From the NCBI GenBank assembly GCA_934569425.1, contig CAKTKM010000094.1, positions 1-5,705 on the forward strand: a stretch of 5,705 nucleotides of DNA. The letters are read 5' to 3'. How positions within the stretch are numbered: the first letter of the stretch is position 1; each line of letters starts with the position of its first letter. Position numbers and translations under genes: made by a program. Shown piece by piece: positions 1-4,608 of the stretch. Below the pieces are notes generated by a model. The model had not been told where the DNA came from. It did no database searches and saw only the letters and a program-made list of their open reading frames with translations. The stretch is from an uncultured Oscillospiraceae bacterium. Lineage in GTDB: Bacteria; Bacillota; Clostridia; Oscillospirales; Oscillospiraceae.

Positions 1-155
1 CCCATCACGTCGTTGACGGTGGCTTCCACCAGCCGCACGGCGCTGGTCACGGCGGCGCAGACGATGTCCTCGCCCTCCTCGCCGTATCCGCTGTGTCCCT
101 GTGCATCAAATCCGATGATGCGGTTTTCCACGGTGTGAAAAATGACGCTCGTCAT
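1..155 (-). CDS. prp: Ribosomal-processing cysteine protease Prp (partial, N-terminal 51 residues)
   Basis: Prp (YsxB family) is the cysteine protease that removes the short N-terminal extension of ribosomal protein L27 in Firmicutes, exposing the end of L27 that reaches the peptidyl-transferase centre. The visible N-terminus begins MTSVIFHTVENRI and holds the family signature GHSGYGEEGEDIVCAAV (residues 20-36). His21 and Cys33 are the expected catalytic pair. The start ATG at 155-153 lies 9 bases after the rplU stop codon, with an AAGG ribosome binding site overlapping that stop, so the gene is cotranscribed with rplU. The rest, roughly half of a protein usually near 110 residues, lies beyond the left edge, where rpmA (L27) normally follows. 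Family assignment is firm from the signature and the gene order. Confidence 0.95.
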   Translation of the reverse strand, partial: MTSVIFHTVENRIIGFDAQGHSGYGEEGEDIVCAAVTSAVRLVEATVNDVM

Positions 156-164
156 GCGCTTGCC

Positions 165-476
165 TTAGAAGCTGATCTTGCCGATCTCAACCTTGGTGTA
201 GGGCTGACGATGACCCTGACGTTTGCGGTAACCCTTCTTGGGGGTGTACTTGAAGATACGGATCTTCTTGCCCTTGCCGTTCTTCACGATGGTGGCGTCC
301 ACCTTCGCGCCCTCCACCACGGGAGTGCCGAACTTGGTGTTCTCGCCGTCCACGATCGCCAGCACCTGGTCAAACACCACGGAAGCGCCAGCCTCGGCGT
401 CCAGCTTTTCGATAAACAGAGTGTCGCCCTCAGAGACGGCGTACTGCTTACCACCGGTCACGATAATAGCCTGCAT
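165..476 (-). CDS. rplU: 50S ribosomal protein L21
   Basis: L21 binds 23S rRNA in the large ribosomal subunit. The 103-residue product has the usual length. It starts [14 protein letters not shown], continues through the conserved GEN/V-EGAKV core (residues 44-60), and carries the C-terminal L21 signature at residues 76-94, with the KY, KK, YRKR and GHRQ groups. The ATG at 476-474 was chosen because an AGGTG ribosome binding site (486-490) sits 9 bases upstream and because L21 proteins begin exactly here. An in-frame ATG at 554 would add 26 unrelated residues and lies only about 10 bases after the likely transcription start. The gene is first in the rplU-prp(-rpmA) operon and has its own strong promoter and a structured leader. 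Confidence 0.98.
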   Translation of the reverse strand: MQAIIVTGGKQYAVSEGDTLFIEKLDAEAGASVVFDQVLAIVDGENTKFGTPVVEGAKVDATIVKNGKGKKIRIFKYTPKKGYRKRQGHRQPYTKVEIGKISF

Positions 477-565
477 TACTTGTTGCACCTGCCTTTCCTT
501 TATAACGGACTCGCTGTCGGGGGCGTCCGGCGTGCGCCGGAACTTATGACCCATTCAAAGCGGCC
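477..565 (-). promoter_or_regulatory. rplU 5' leader, candidate L21 leader RNA
   Basis: The roughly 88-nt untranslated leader of rplU contains a strong G+C hairpin (plus coordinates 526-541, arms TCCGGCG/CGCCGGA, 6-7 bp). Just downstream a GTCCG segment (around 504-508) could pair instead with the CGGAC at the 3' arm of that hairpin, which would give two mutually exclusive folds ahead of the ribosome binding site. Firmicute rplU mRNAs are known to carry a conserved L21 leader thought to mediate feedback by the ribosomal protein. I cannot match this leader to that consensus by eye, so identity with the described family is inference from position and foldability. Confidence 0.4.
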
Positions 566-570
566 TTACA

Positions 571-599
571 AGTATAACAGCAGGCGGCGGCTTTGTCAA
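571..599 (-). promoter_or_regulatory. SigA-type promoter of rplU-prp
   Basis: On the minus strand a perfect -35 box TTGACA (599-594) is followed after 17 bases by the -10 box TATACT (576-571), one base from consensus. Transcription should start near 565-563, giving a leader of about 88 nt before the rplU ATG. Such a strong promoter fits a ribosomal protein operon and separates it from the mtnN unit upstream. Confidence 0.92.
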
Positions 600-600
600 C

Positions 601-635
601 AAAAACCGCGCGGATTTTCGGGATTTTTTTCGCGG
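601..635 (-). terminator. Possible terminator after the mtnN/luxS-remnant unit
   Basis: On the minus strand CCGCG (635-631) can pair with CGCGG (610-606), and the stem is followed at once by five T residues (605-601). The stem has only 5 bp and the loop is about 20 bases and A-rich, so it is weak by the usual standard. Its position is right: after the stop codon of the luxS remnant and immediately before the -35 box of the rplU promoter. Some read-through into rplU is likely. Confidence 0.3.
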
Positions 636-653
636 GAAAGGGGCGCAGGCCGT

Positions 654-773
654 TTATTCCGGATAGGTCAGCTTTTCCGGCGTCCAGCGCTCCAGAAGGG
701 CGGCGTAGAAGGCGCAGCAGTCCCGCGCCAGCGATACGTCGTGGTTGACGGTAAAGCTTGCGATACGTTCCAT
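654..773 (-). pseudogene. luxS: Internally deleted luxS (S-ribosylhomocysteine lyase remnant)
   Basis: This 39-codon frame follows mtnN after 3 bases and has a GGAGG ribosome binding site (782-786) inside the end of mtnN, 8 bases before the ATG. Its first 11 residues, MERIASFTVNH, resemble the N-terminus of clostridial LuxS. Its last residues, from about SLARDCCAFYAALLERWTPE to LTYPE, resemble the LuxS C-terminal helix and the usual -YPE ending. Everything between is absent, about 115-120 residues judged from a family length near 155-160. The lost part includes the HxxEH metal site and the later metal-binding Cys, so it cannot split S-ribosylhomocysteine or make AI-2. The deletion keeps the reading frame. 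mtnN-luxS is a common firmicute gene order and supports the reading. The similarity is from memory of the family, not a search. A genuine tiny protein or an assembly collapse remain possible. Confidence 0.68.
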
Positions 774-776
774 GGT

Positions 777-1442
777 TCAATCCTCCAGTTGCTCCACAAG
801 CGCCATGACGGCGGCGTTCAGCTCCCGCATGGCGGTGGGGAGATTAAAGTTGTAGTCATGCCTGCTGGTCAGGCAGTCGGACACGGATTTCAGCGCCATG
901 AAGGGTACGCCGCAGCGATAGCACACCTGCGCCGCCGCGCCGCCCTCCATCTCGCACAGCAGGGGATGGAAGGTGTCCCGCACCCAATCGGCGCGGCCGC
1001 CGGGGATGCCGAACCAGTCGCCGGTGGCCACGGTACCGGTGCGGTAGGAATAGCCGGTTCTGTCCATGGCGTCCTTGGCCGTTTCAAAGTCCGCGGTGGG
1101 GAAATCCACCCGGTTGACGGTGGACACCAGCCCGATGGGGTCGCCCACGCCGGTGGTGTCCACATCGTGCTGGACGAACCGCTCCGCCAGCACCAGCGTG
1201 CCGATGGGGATCTCTTCGAAGCAGCCGGCCACACCGGCGTTGAGGATCAGATCCGGATGATAGCGGTCGATCAGCAGCGCGGCGGCCATGGCGGCGTTCA
1301 CCTTGCCCACGCCGCCGCAGCAGGCGATGACGTTGGGGCGGATGCGGTAGAAGGAAACGCCGTATACCGTCTCCATGGGGGCGGCGCCGTGAATGAGACT
1401 GTCGATCTCCGACGGCATGGCGTAGAAAAGGGCGATATTCAT
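777..1442 (-). CDS. mtnN: 5'-methylthioadenosine/S-adenosylhomocysteine nucleosidase (MTAN)
   Basis: MTAN hydrolyses the N-glycosidic bond of methylthioadenosine, S-adenosylhomocysteine and 5'-deoxyadenosine, releasing adenine. It works in the methionine and SAM salvage cycle in the cytoplasm. The 221-residue product has the family length and order of motifs: catalytic-site Glu12 in AMPSEIDSL, the glycine-rich GGVGKVNAA (43-51), NAGVAG (68-73), the ribose-binding EMEGGAAAQVC (164-174) and SVSD with the expected catalytic Asp189. The ATG at 1442-1440 has a GAGGT ribosome binding site (1451-1455) 8 bases upstream. From SAH the enzyme makes S-ribosylhomocysteine, normally consumed by LuxS, whose gene next door appears broken. 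An intact luxS elsewhere, or export or other use of the product, would be needed. Confidence 0.95.
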   Translation of the reverse strand: MNIALFYAMPSEIDSLIHGAAPMETVYGVSFYRIRPNVIACCGGVGKVNAAMAAALLIDRYHPDLILNAGVAGCFEEIPIGTLVLAERFVQHDVDTTGVGDPIGLVSTVNRVDFPTADFETAKDAMDRTGYSYRTGTVATGDWFGIPGGRADWVRDTFHPLLCEMEGGAAAQVCYRCGVPFMALKSVSDCLTSRHDYNFNLPTAMRELNAAVMALVEQLED

Positions 1443-1474
1443 GGGGGTTGACCTCGTTTCGTTGGGTTTTCTCT

Positions 1475-1504
1475 ATTGTAAGGAGGAAGCGGGGGAAATG
1501 TCAA
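1475..1504 (-). promoter_or_regulatory. SigA-type promoter of mtnN
   Basis: The minus strand reads TTGACA (1504-1499), an 18-base spacer, then TACAAT (1480-1475). Transcription would begin near 1468 and leave a leader of about 26 nt, just enough for the GAGGT ribosome binding site. The -35 box is one base away from the -35 box of the opposing tmcAL promoter. Confidence 0.8.
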
Positions 1505-1505
1505 G

Positions 1506-1534
1506 TTGCATTTCCCACCGGTGTGGGGTAAAAT
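1506..1534 (+). promoter_or_regulatory. SigA-type promoter of tmcAL
   Basis: The plus strand has TTGCAT (1506-1511), a 17-base spacer and TAAAAT (1529-1534). Transcription from about 1541 would leave a leader near 22 nt before the tmcAL start. The spacer holds an inverted repeat, CCCAC/GTGGG (1514-1518 and 1523-1527) around CGGT, which could be an operator or chance in G+C-rich DNA. Confidence 0.7.
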
Positions 1535-1563
1535 GGAGAAAAAGACGAAGGGAGCGCCGTGCC

Positions 1564-2745
1564 ATGACTGCTGTGGGCCTCATCTGTGAATTCGATCCGC
1601 TGCACAGCGGACATGCCTATCTGATGGCGGAGCTGCGGCGGCGGGGCGCGGAGGCGGTGGTCTGCGCCATGAGCGGCAACTTTGTCCAGCGGGGCGCTCC
1701 CGCGCTGCTGAACAAGCGCGCCCGCGCCGAGGCGGCGGTGGACTGCGGGGCGGATCTGGTGCTGGAGCTGCCGACGCCGTGGGCCATGGCGACGGCGGAG
1801 ACCTTTGCCCGGGGCGGCGTGGCGCTGCTGGCCATGGCCGGGTGCAGCCACATCGGCTTTGGCAGCGAGTGCGGCGACGCGGACACGCTGCGAACGGTGG
1901 CGGACACGCTGCTGCTGCCGGAGCTTCACGGGGAGATCCGGGCGGAGCTGGCGTTGGGCGTGACCTATGCCGCCGCGCGGCAGCAGGCGGCACAAAAGCG
2001 GCTGGGAGACGCGGCGGAAGCGCTGCGCCGCCCCAATGACACACTGGCGGTGGAGTATCTGAAGGCCTGCCGGAGACAGGGGCTTTCCCTGACCCCCATG
2101 GCGGTGCGGCGTGTGGGCGCAGCCCACAACGGCGGCGCCGCGGAGGGCTATGCCGCCGCGTCCCATATCCGCCAGCTGGTGCGGCAGGGAAGGGCGGAGG
2201 AGACATTTGCCTATCTGCCGGAGGCATCGGCGGCGGTGCTGCGGCGGGAGCTGGCAGCTGGGCGCGTGACGGAGACGGGACATGTGGAGCGGGCGATCCT
2301 TGCCCGGCTGCGGCAGATGGAGCCGGAGGAGCTGGCGGCCTACGACGGCGGCGGCGAGGGGCTGTACCACAGGGTGTACGAGGCCGTGCGGCAGAGCGCC
2401 GCGCTGGAGGAGCTGCTGGCGGCGGCCAAGACCAAGCGCTATACGGCGGCGCGGCTGCGGCGGATGGTGTTCGCGGAGTGGCTGGGCAGGGAAGAGGCGC
2501 CGGAGACGGTACCCTATGCCCGCGTGCTGGCGGCCAACGGCACGGGGCGCGCCATCCTGCGGCAGATGCGGGACCGGGGCGCGCCGGTGCTGACCAAGGC
2601 GGCGGATGTGGCGGCGCTGGGCGGCGGCGCGGCGGAGCTGTTCCGGCGGGAGGCGGCGTATACCGACCTCTACACCCTCTGCTATGACCGGTTGGAGCAG
2701 TCCCGCCCCGGCAGCGACTGGCGGCTGACGCCGGTGATGCGGTGA
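1564..2745 (+). CDS. tmcAL: tRNA(Met) cytidine acetate ligase TmcAL (YlbM/DUF795 family)
   Basis: TmcAL forms N4-acetylcytidine at the wobble position of elongator tRNA-Met from acetate and ATP, through an acetyl-adenylate, and so helps AUG reading stay accurate. The 393-residue product has the family length. Its N-terminal nucleotidyltransferase-like fold begins GLICEFDPLHSGHAYLM with the HxGH motif at residues 14-17, then SGNFVQRG (37-44), LNKRARAE and IGFGSE. Later come RPNDTLAVEYLKA, AHNGG and the C-terminal KRYTAARLRR typical of the family. The ATG at 1564 has an AAGGGAG ribosome binding site (1548-1554) 9 bases upstream and matches the family start; the frame stays open upstream to 1441 but that part is not family-like. 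It is a single-gene unit with its own promoter and a terminator after the stop. Its G/C-ending codons leave long meaningless open frames on the other strand. Confidence 0.94.
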   Translation: MTAVGLICEFDPLHSGHAYLMAELRRRGAEAVVCAMSGNFVQRGAPALLNKRARAEAAVDCGADLVLELPTPWAMATAETFARGGVALLAMAGCSHIGFGSECGDADTLRTVADTLLLPELHGEIRAELALGVTYAAARQQAAQKRLGDAAEALRRPNDTLAVEYLKACRRQGLSLTPMAVRRVGAAHNGGAAEGYAAASHIRQLVRQGRAEETFAYLPEASAAVLRRELAAGRVTETGHVERAILARLRQMEPEELAAYDGGGEGLYHRVYEAVRQSAALEELLAAAKTKRYTAARLRRMVFAEWLGREEAPETVPYARVLAANGTGRAILRQMRDRGAPVLTKAADVAALGGGAAELFRREAAYTDLYTLCYDRLEQSRPGSDWRLTPVMR

Positions 2746-2747
2746 AA

Positions 2748-2780
2748 AAAAGAAGTGAGGTGTCCGTCCTCACTTCTTTT
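2748..2780. terminator. Bidirectional rho-independent terminator between tmcAL and spo0A
   Basis: A perfect 13-bp inverted repeat, AAAAGAAGTGAGG (2748-2760) and CCTCACTTCTTTT (2768-2780), surrounds a 7-base loop. The T run follows the stem for plus-strand transcripts from tmcAL, and the A run reads as T for minus-strand transcripts from spo0A. It lies 2 bases after the tmcAL stop and 5 bases from the spo0A stop, so it serves both convergent genes. Confidence 0.93.
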
Positions 2781-2785
2781 CGTAT

Positions 2786-3532
2786 TTACAGGGTCTCCGG
2801 ATTCTTTTTGTGCAGGCGGATCCGGTCAGCGATCATGGCAATGAACTCGGAGTTGGTGGGCTTGCCCTTGGCGGAGTTGACGGTGTAGCCGAAATAGCTT
2901 TGCAGCGTCTCCAGATCGCCCCGGTCCCATGCCACCTCGATGGCGTGGCGGATGGCGCGCTCCACGCGGGAGGGGGTGGTATGGAACCGCTTGGCCACCT
3001 CGGGATACAGCACCTTGGTAACGGCGTTGATCACGTCCATGTTCTGCACGGCAAGGATGATGGCCTCCCGCACATATTGGTAGCCTTTGATGTGGGCGGG
3101 AACGCCGACTTCGTGGATGATGGCGGTCACGTCTGCCTCCAGCGTGGGAAGCGTCATGGCAGGCGCGTCCGGCGCGGCCGCCTGACGGACCCGATCCAGC
3201 AGCGAGTCCATGTGAGCGGGCTTGGGAATAAAGTACCACGCCCCCAGCTGCATGACCTCCTGCACCATGTTCTGACTGCAAAAGGCGGACAGAACGATGG
3301 TTTTCACGTCTGCGGGGATCCGGCGCAGCAGTGTGATGCCGTCCAGCCCCGGCAGGATCAGATCCATGATCACCACGTCCGGATCGGTCTTCTGGATCAG
3401 ATCCCATGCGGTTTCGCCGTCCCCGGTGCTGCCAACCACTTGAAAACCCCCTGCGTCTTCAAGTGTATGGCACAGCAGCATACGATATTCGTCGCTGCTG
3501 TCTGCCACAAGAACCTTGATGATGTGTTCCAT
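2786..3532 (-). CDS. spo0A: Sporulation master response regulator Spo0A
   Basis: Spo0A is the DNA-binding response regulator that starts endospore formation when phosphorylated. The 248-residue product has an N-terminal receiver domain (about 4-120) with phospho-acceptor Asp57 in [13 protein letters not shown], Ser82 and Lys104, followed by a short linker and the strongly conserved C-terminal effector domain (about 132-240). That domain includes [16 protein letters not shown], the recognition region [18 protein letters not shown] (185-202) and [14 protein letters not shown]. The acidic pocket reads ADSSDE where Bacillus has ADDN, so one expected Mg-binding Asp is replaced by Ser. I chose the ATG at 3532 over the one at 3541 because the GAGGG ribosome binding site (3543-3547) is 10 bases from the first and only 1 base from the second; the product also then begins like other Spo0A proteins. 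It converges with tmcAL. spoIVB, the usual upstream gene, is not present. Confidence 0.98.
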   Translation of the reverse strand: MEHIIKVLVADSSDEYRMLLCHTLEDAGGFQVVGSTGDGETAWDLIQKTDPDVVIMDLILPGLDGITLLRRIPADVKTIVLSAFCSQNMVQEVMQLGAWYFIPKPAHMDSLLDRVRQAAAPDAPAMTLPTLEADVTAIIHEVGVPAHIKGYQYVREAIILAVQNMDVINAVTKVLYPEVAKRFHTTPSRVERAIRHAIEVAWDRGDLETLQSYFGYTVNSAKGKPTNSEFIAMIADRIRLHKKNPETL

Positions 3533-3610
3533 GCTTCTCATTCCCTCTCACGTTATATTTTGCTTGGCGCGTTTCGTGATATTCTACAGATTATCGCCTT
3601 GCCGCATATT

Positions 3611-3639
3611 AAATTACCAGAAATCAACATCGTTTTCAA
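3611..3639 (-). promoter_or_regulatory. Possible SigA-type promoter of spo0A
   Basis: The minus strand has TTGAAA (3639-3634), a 17-base spacer and TAATTT (3616-3611). The -10 box keeps the first, second and last consensus positions only. Transcription would begin near 3604 and leave a leader of about 70 nt. It lies just downstream, in the direction of spo0A, of the 0A-like boxes. Confidence 0.45.
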
Positions 3640-3640
3640 G

Positions 3641-3671
3641 GTATTCTTGTCGATTTGAAACAAATTCTTGT
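3641..3671 (-). promoter_or_regulatory. Possible SigH-type promoter of spo0A
   Basis: On the minus strand ACAAGAATT (3671-3663) resembles the SigH -35 element RNAGGAWWW with one mismatch, and CAAGAATAC (3649-3641) contains the GAAT core of the -10 element. The 13-base spacing is one more than usual. In Bacillus, spo0A has a SigH promoter induced at the onset of sporulation, which is why I looked for one; the match is suggestive only. The two elements share the 8-base direct repeat ACAAGAAT, 21 bases apart. Confidence 0.3.
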
Positions 3672-3687
3672 AGACCAAATTCGACAA
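3647..3687. promoter_or_regulatory. Pair of inverted 0A-like boxes upstream of spo0A
   Basis: TTCGACA (3680-3686) is a perfect 0A box, TGTCGAA, on the minus strand. TGTCGAT (3648-3654) on the plus strand differs at one base. Together they form an imperfect dyad, TTGTCGA-TTTG against CAAAT-TCGACAA, with box centres 32 bp apart, about three helical turns. The site lies 115-155 bp before the spo0A start, overlapping the possible SigH element and upstream of the possible SigA one. Known Spo0A autoregulation in Bacillus uses boxes of this type; binding here is inferred. Confidence 0.6.
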
Positions 3688-3699
3688 ATCTGAAGGAAA

Positions 3700-3911
3700 A
3701 TGCCTGATTTTTCCATCTGCGCGGAGGACGTAAAAACGAGAGAACGAGAAAAAACCACCACATCTATGACAGCAGCGGAGGGGGGACGCCGCATGTTGCG
3801 GTGTTTGTTTGCCAGAGAAAGAACAAATAATCGCGTTATGTTTTCGATAGAAAAACACAGGGGAGCGGGCGGCTTCCACGCGGAGAAGGGGTGAGAAATC
3901 CGGTTTGGGGC
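3700..3911. other. Gene-free stretch between the spo0A control region and the right-hand operon
   Basis: This is the least assigned part of the 479-base gap between two divergent genes (3533-4011). An open frame of 64 codons starts at 3700, but its ribosome binding site (AAGG, 3 bases away) is too close and the product resembles nothing I know. A hairpin at 3786-3804 (arms ACGCCGCA/TGCGGTGT, 3-base loop, one G-T pair) is followed by a T-rich run and could be a weak plus-strand terminator. A one-mismatch 0A-like site lies at 3843-3849 (minus strand TATCGAA). I see no convincing gene or RNA. Confidence 0.5.
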
Positions 3912-3940
3912 TGGAAATGGCCGGACGGATGGCGTATAAT
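3912..3940 (+). promoter_or_regulatory. Promoter of the Cys-rich protein / NhaC-family operon
   Basis: A perfect -10 box TATAAT (3935-3940) is preceded at 17 bases by TGGAAA (3912-3917), which matches four of six -35 positions. Transcription should start near 3947, directly before the leader hairpin and about 65 nt ahead of the first start codon. A strong -10 with a weak -35 can indicate help from an activator, but none is visible. Confidence 0.65.
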
Positions 3941-3950
3941 GAAAGAACAA

Positions 3951-3988
3951 TACCGCCGGGCGGCAGGAGAAACCGGGAACCGGCGGTA
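3951..3988 (+). promoter_or_regulatory. Leader hairpin ahead of the Cys-rich protein gene
   Basis: TACCGCCGG (3951-3959) and CCGGCGGTA (3980-3988) form a perfect 9-bp stem around a 20-base purine-rich loop. A smaller competing stem, CCGC/GCGG (3953-3956 and 3960-3963), is possible in its left arm. It begins a few bases after the expected transcription start and ends 12 bases before the GAGGTG ribosome binding site (4000-4005). There is no T run, so it is not a standard terminator. It could stabilise the mRNA 5' end or be part of a regulatory RNA; I recognise no riboswitch family. Confidence 0.5.
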
Positions 3989-4011
3989 CAGATTACAATG
4001 AGGTGTGAACG

Positions 4012-4608
4012 ATGGAAGAGAAGCGCAGCTTTGGCTATATCTGTCCCAAATGCGGAAAGGCGGTGCTGGGGACGCGGAGCGTGTTTGCCCTGCAGGCGGC
4101 CGCCGTGCGCATCGCCTGCGAATGCGGCGAAAGCGAGCTGGAGATCCAGACCGACGGCGTCAAATTCCGCCTGTGGGTCCCCTGCGGCCTGTGCGGCGGG
4201 CAGCATCAGGCGGAGGTGGACACCGCCGCCATCCTGACGGGACGGGGCGTGGGGCTGGCCTGTCCGGAGACGAAGCAGCTCTGCTGCTATGCCGGGGATC
4301 CCCGGCAGGTGCAGAGCGCCATGGAGGAGCTGGCCATCCGCGCGGAAAAGGAGAAGTGCGAAGAAAAGGAGGCCTTCACCGACAACGTGATCATGTATGA
4401 GGTGCTGTCGGAGCTGAAGGATATTGCCGCCCGGGGCGGCATTCGCTGCACCTGCGGCAGCACGGAGTACGGCATACAGGTACACCGTGACGCGGTGGAT
4501 CTCATCTGCCGCCGGTGCGGCGGGAAGCTGCGGCTGAACGCCGGAACGGACGAGGATCTGGACCGGCTGTGCTGCCAGATGACGCTGACCATACGGGGTG
4601 CGGAATGA
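4012..4608 (+). CDS. Cys-rich protein with duplicated zinc-ribbon-like unit (function unknown)
   Basis: I do not recognise this 198-residue protein. It has 16 Cys, mostly in paired arrangements: CPKC (11-14), CECG (36-39), CGLCGG (58-63), CTCG (146-149) and CRRCGG (166-171). Residues 34-63 and 144-171 look like two copies of one unit: CxCG, then an acidic or Ser/Thr turn, xxIQ, a hydrophobic strand, then CxxCGG, with 19 and 17 residues between the paired Cys groups. Each copy could bind one zinc as a zinc ribbon. Between them lies a charged, probably helical stretch (about 97-140). No signal peptide or membrane segment is seen, so it is probably cytoplasmic. The ATG at 4012 has a GAGGTG ribosome binding site 6 bases upstream. 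The TGA overlaps the start of the antiporter gene (ATGA), so the two are likely translated together. A role in metal or redox sensing linked to the transporter is only a guess. Confidence 0.85.
   Translation: MEEKRSFGYICPKCGKAVLGTRSVFALQAAAVRIACECGESELEIQTDGVKFRLWVPCGLCGGQHQAEVDTAAILTGRGVGLACPETKQLCCYAGDPRQVQSAMEELAIRAEKEKCEEKEAFTDNVIMYEVLSELKDIAARGGIRCTCGSTEYGIQVHRDAVDLICRRCGGKLRLNAGTDEDLDRLCCQMTLTIRGAE

Noticed and set aside
477..554. A 26-residue N-terminal extension of L21 from an ATG at 554
   Set aside because: It lies about 10 bases after the predicted transcription start, has no ribosome binding site, overlaps the hairpin leader, and the extra residues are unlike L21 proteins.
544..780. 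78-codon minus-strand frame between mtnN and rplU
   Set aside because: It overlaps the rplU promoter and is in a different frame from the luxS-like remnant, which has the better start site and family resemblance.
93..1451. 452-codon open frame on the plus strand across rplU and mtnN
   Set aside because: It is antisense to three recognisable genes, has low-complexity His/Gly-rich content, and is a by-product of G/C-ending codons.
1441..1563. Longer N-terminus for TmcAL starting at 1441
   Set aside because: The added 41 residues overlap both promoters and the mtnN start; the ATG at 1564 has a good ribosome binding site and matches the family start.
1580..2773. 397-codon Pro/Arg/Ala-rich frame antisense to tmcAL
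   Set aside because: Composition is that of a shadow frame, it runs through the terminator, and the plus strand encodes a clear TmcAL.
3533..3541. Alternative spo0A start three codons upstream
   Set aside because: The only ribosome binding site would be 1 base from that ATG, too close for initiation; the start at 3532 has 10-base spacing and matches other Spo0A proteins.
3700..3894. 64-codon plus-strand frame between spo0A and the Cys-rich gene
   Set aside because: The ribosome binding site is badly spaced, the product has no recognisable feature, and it contains a terminator-like hairpin.
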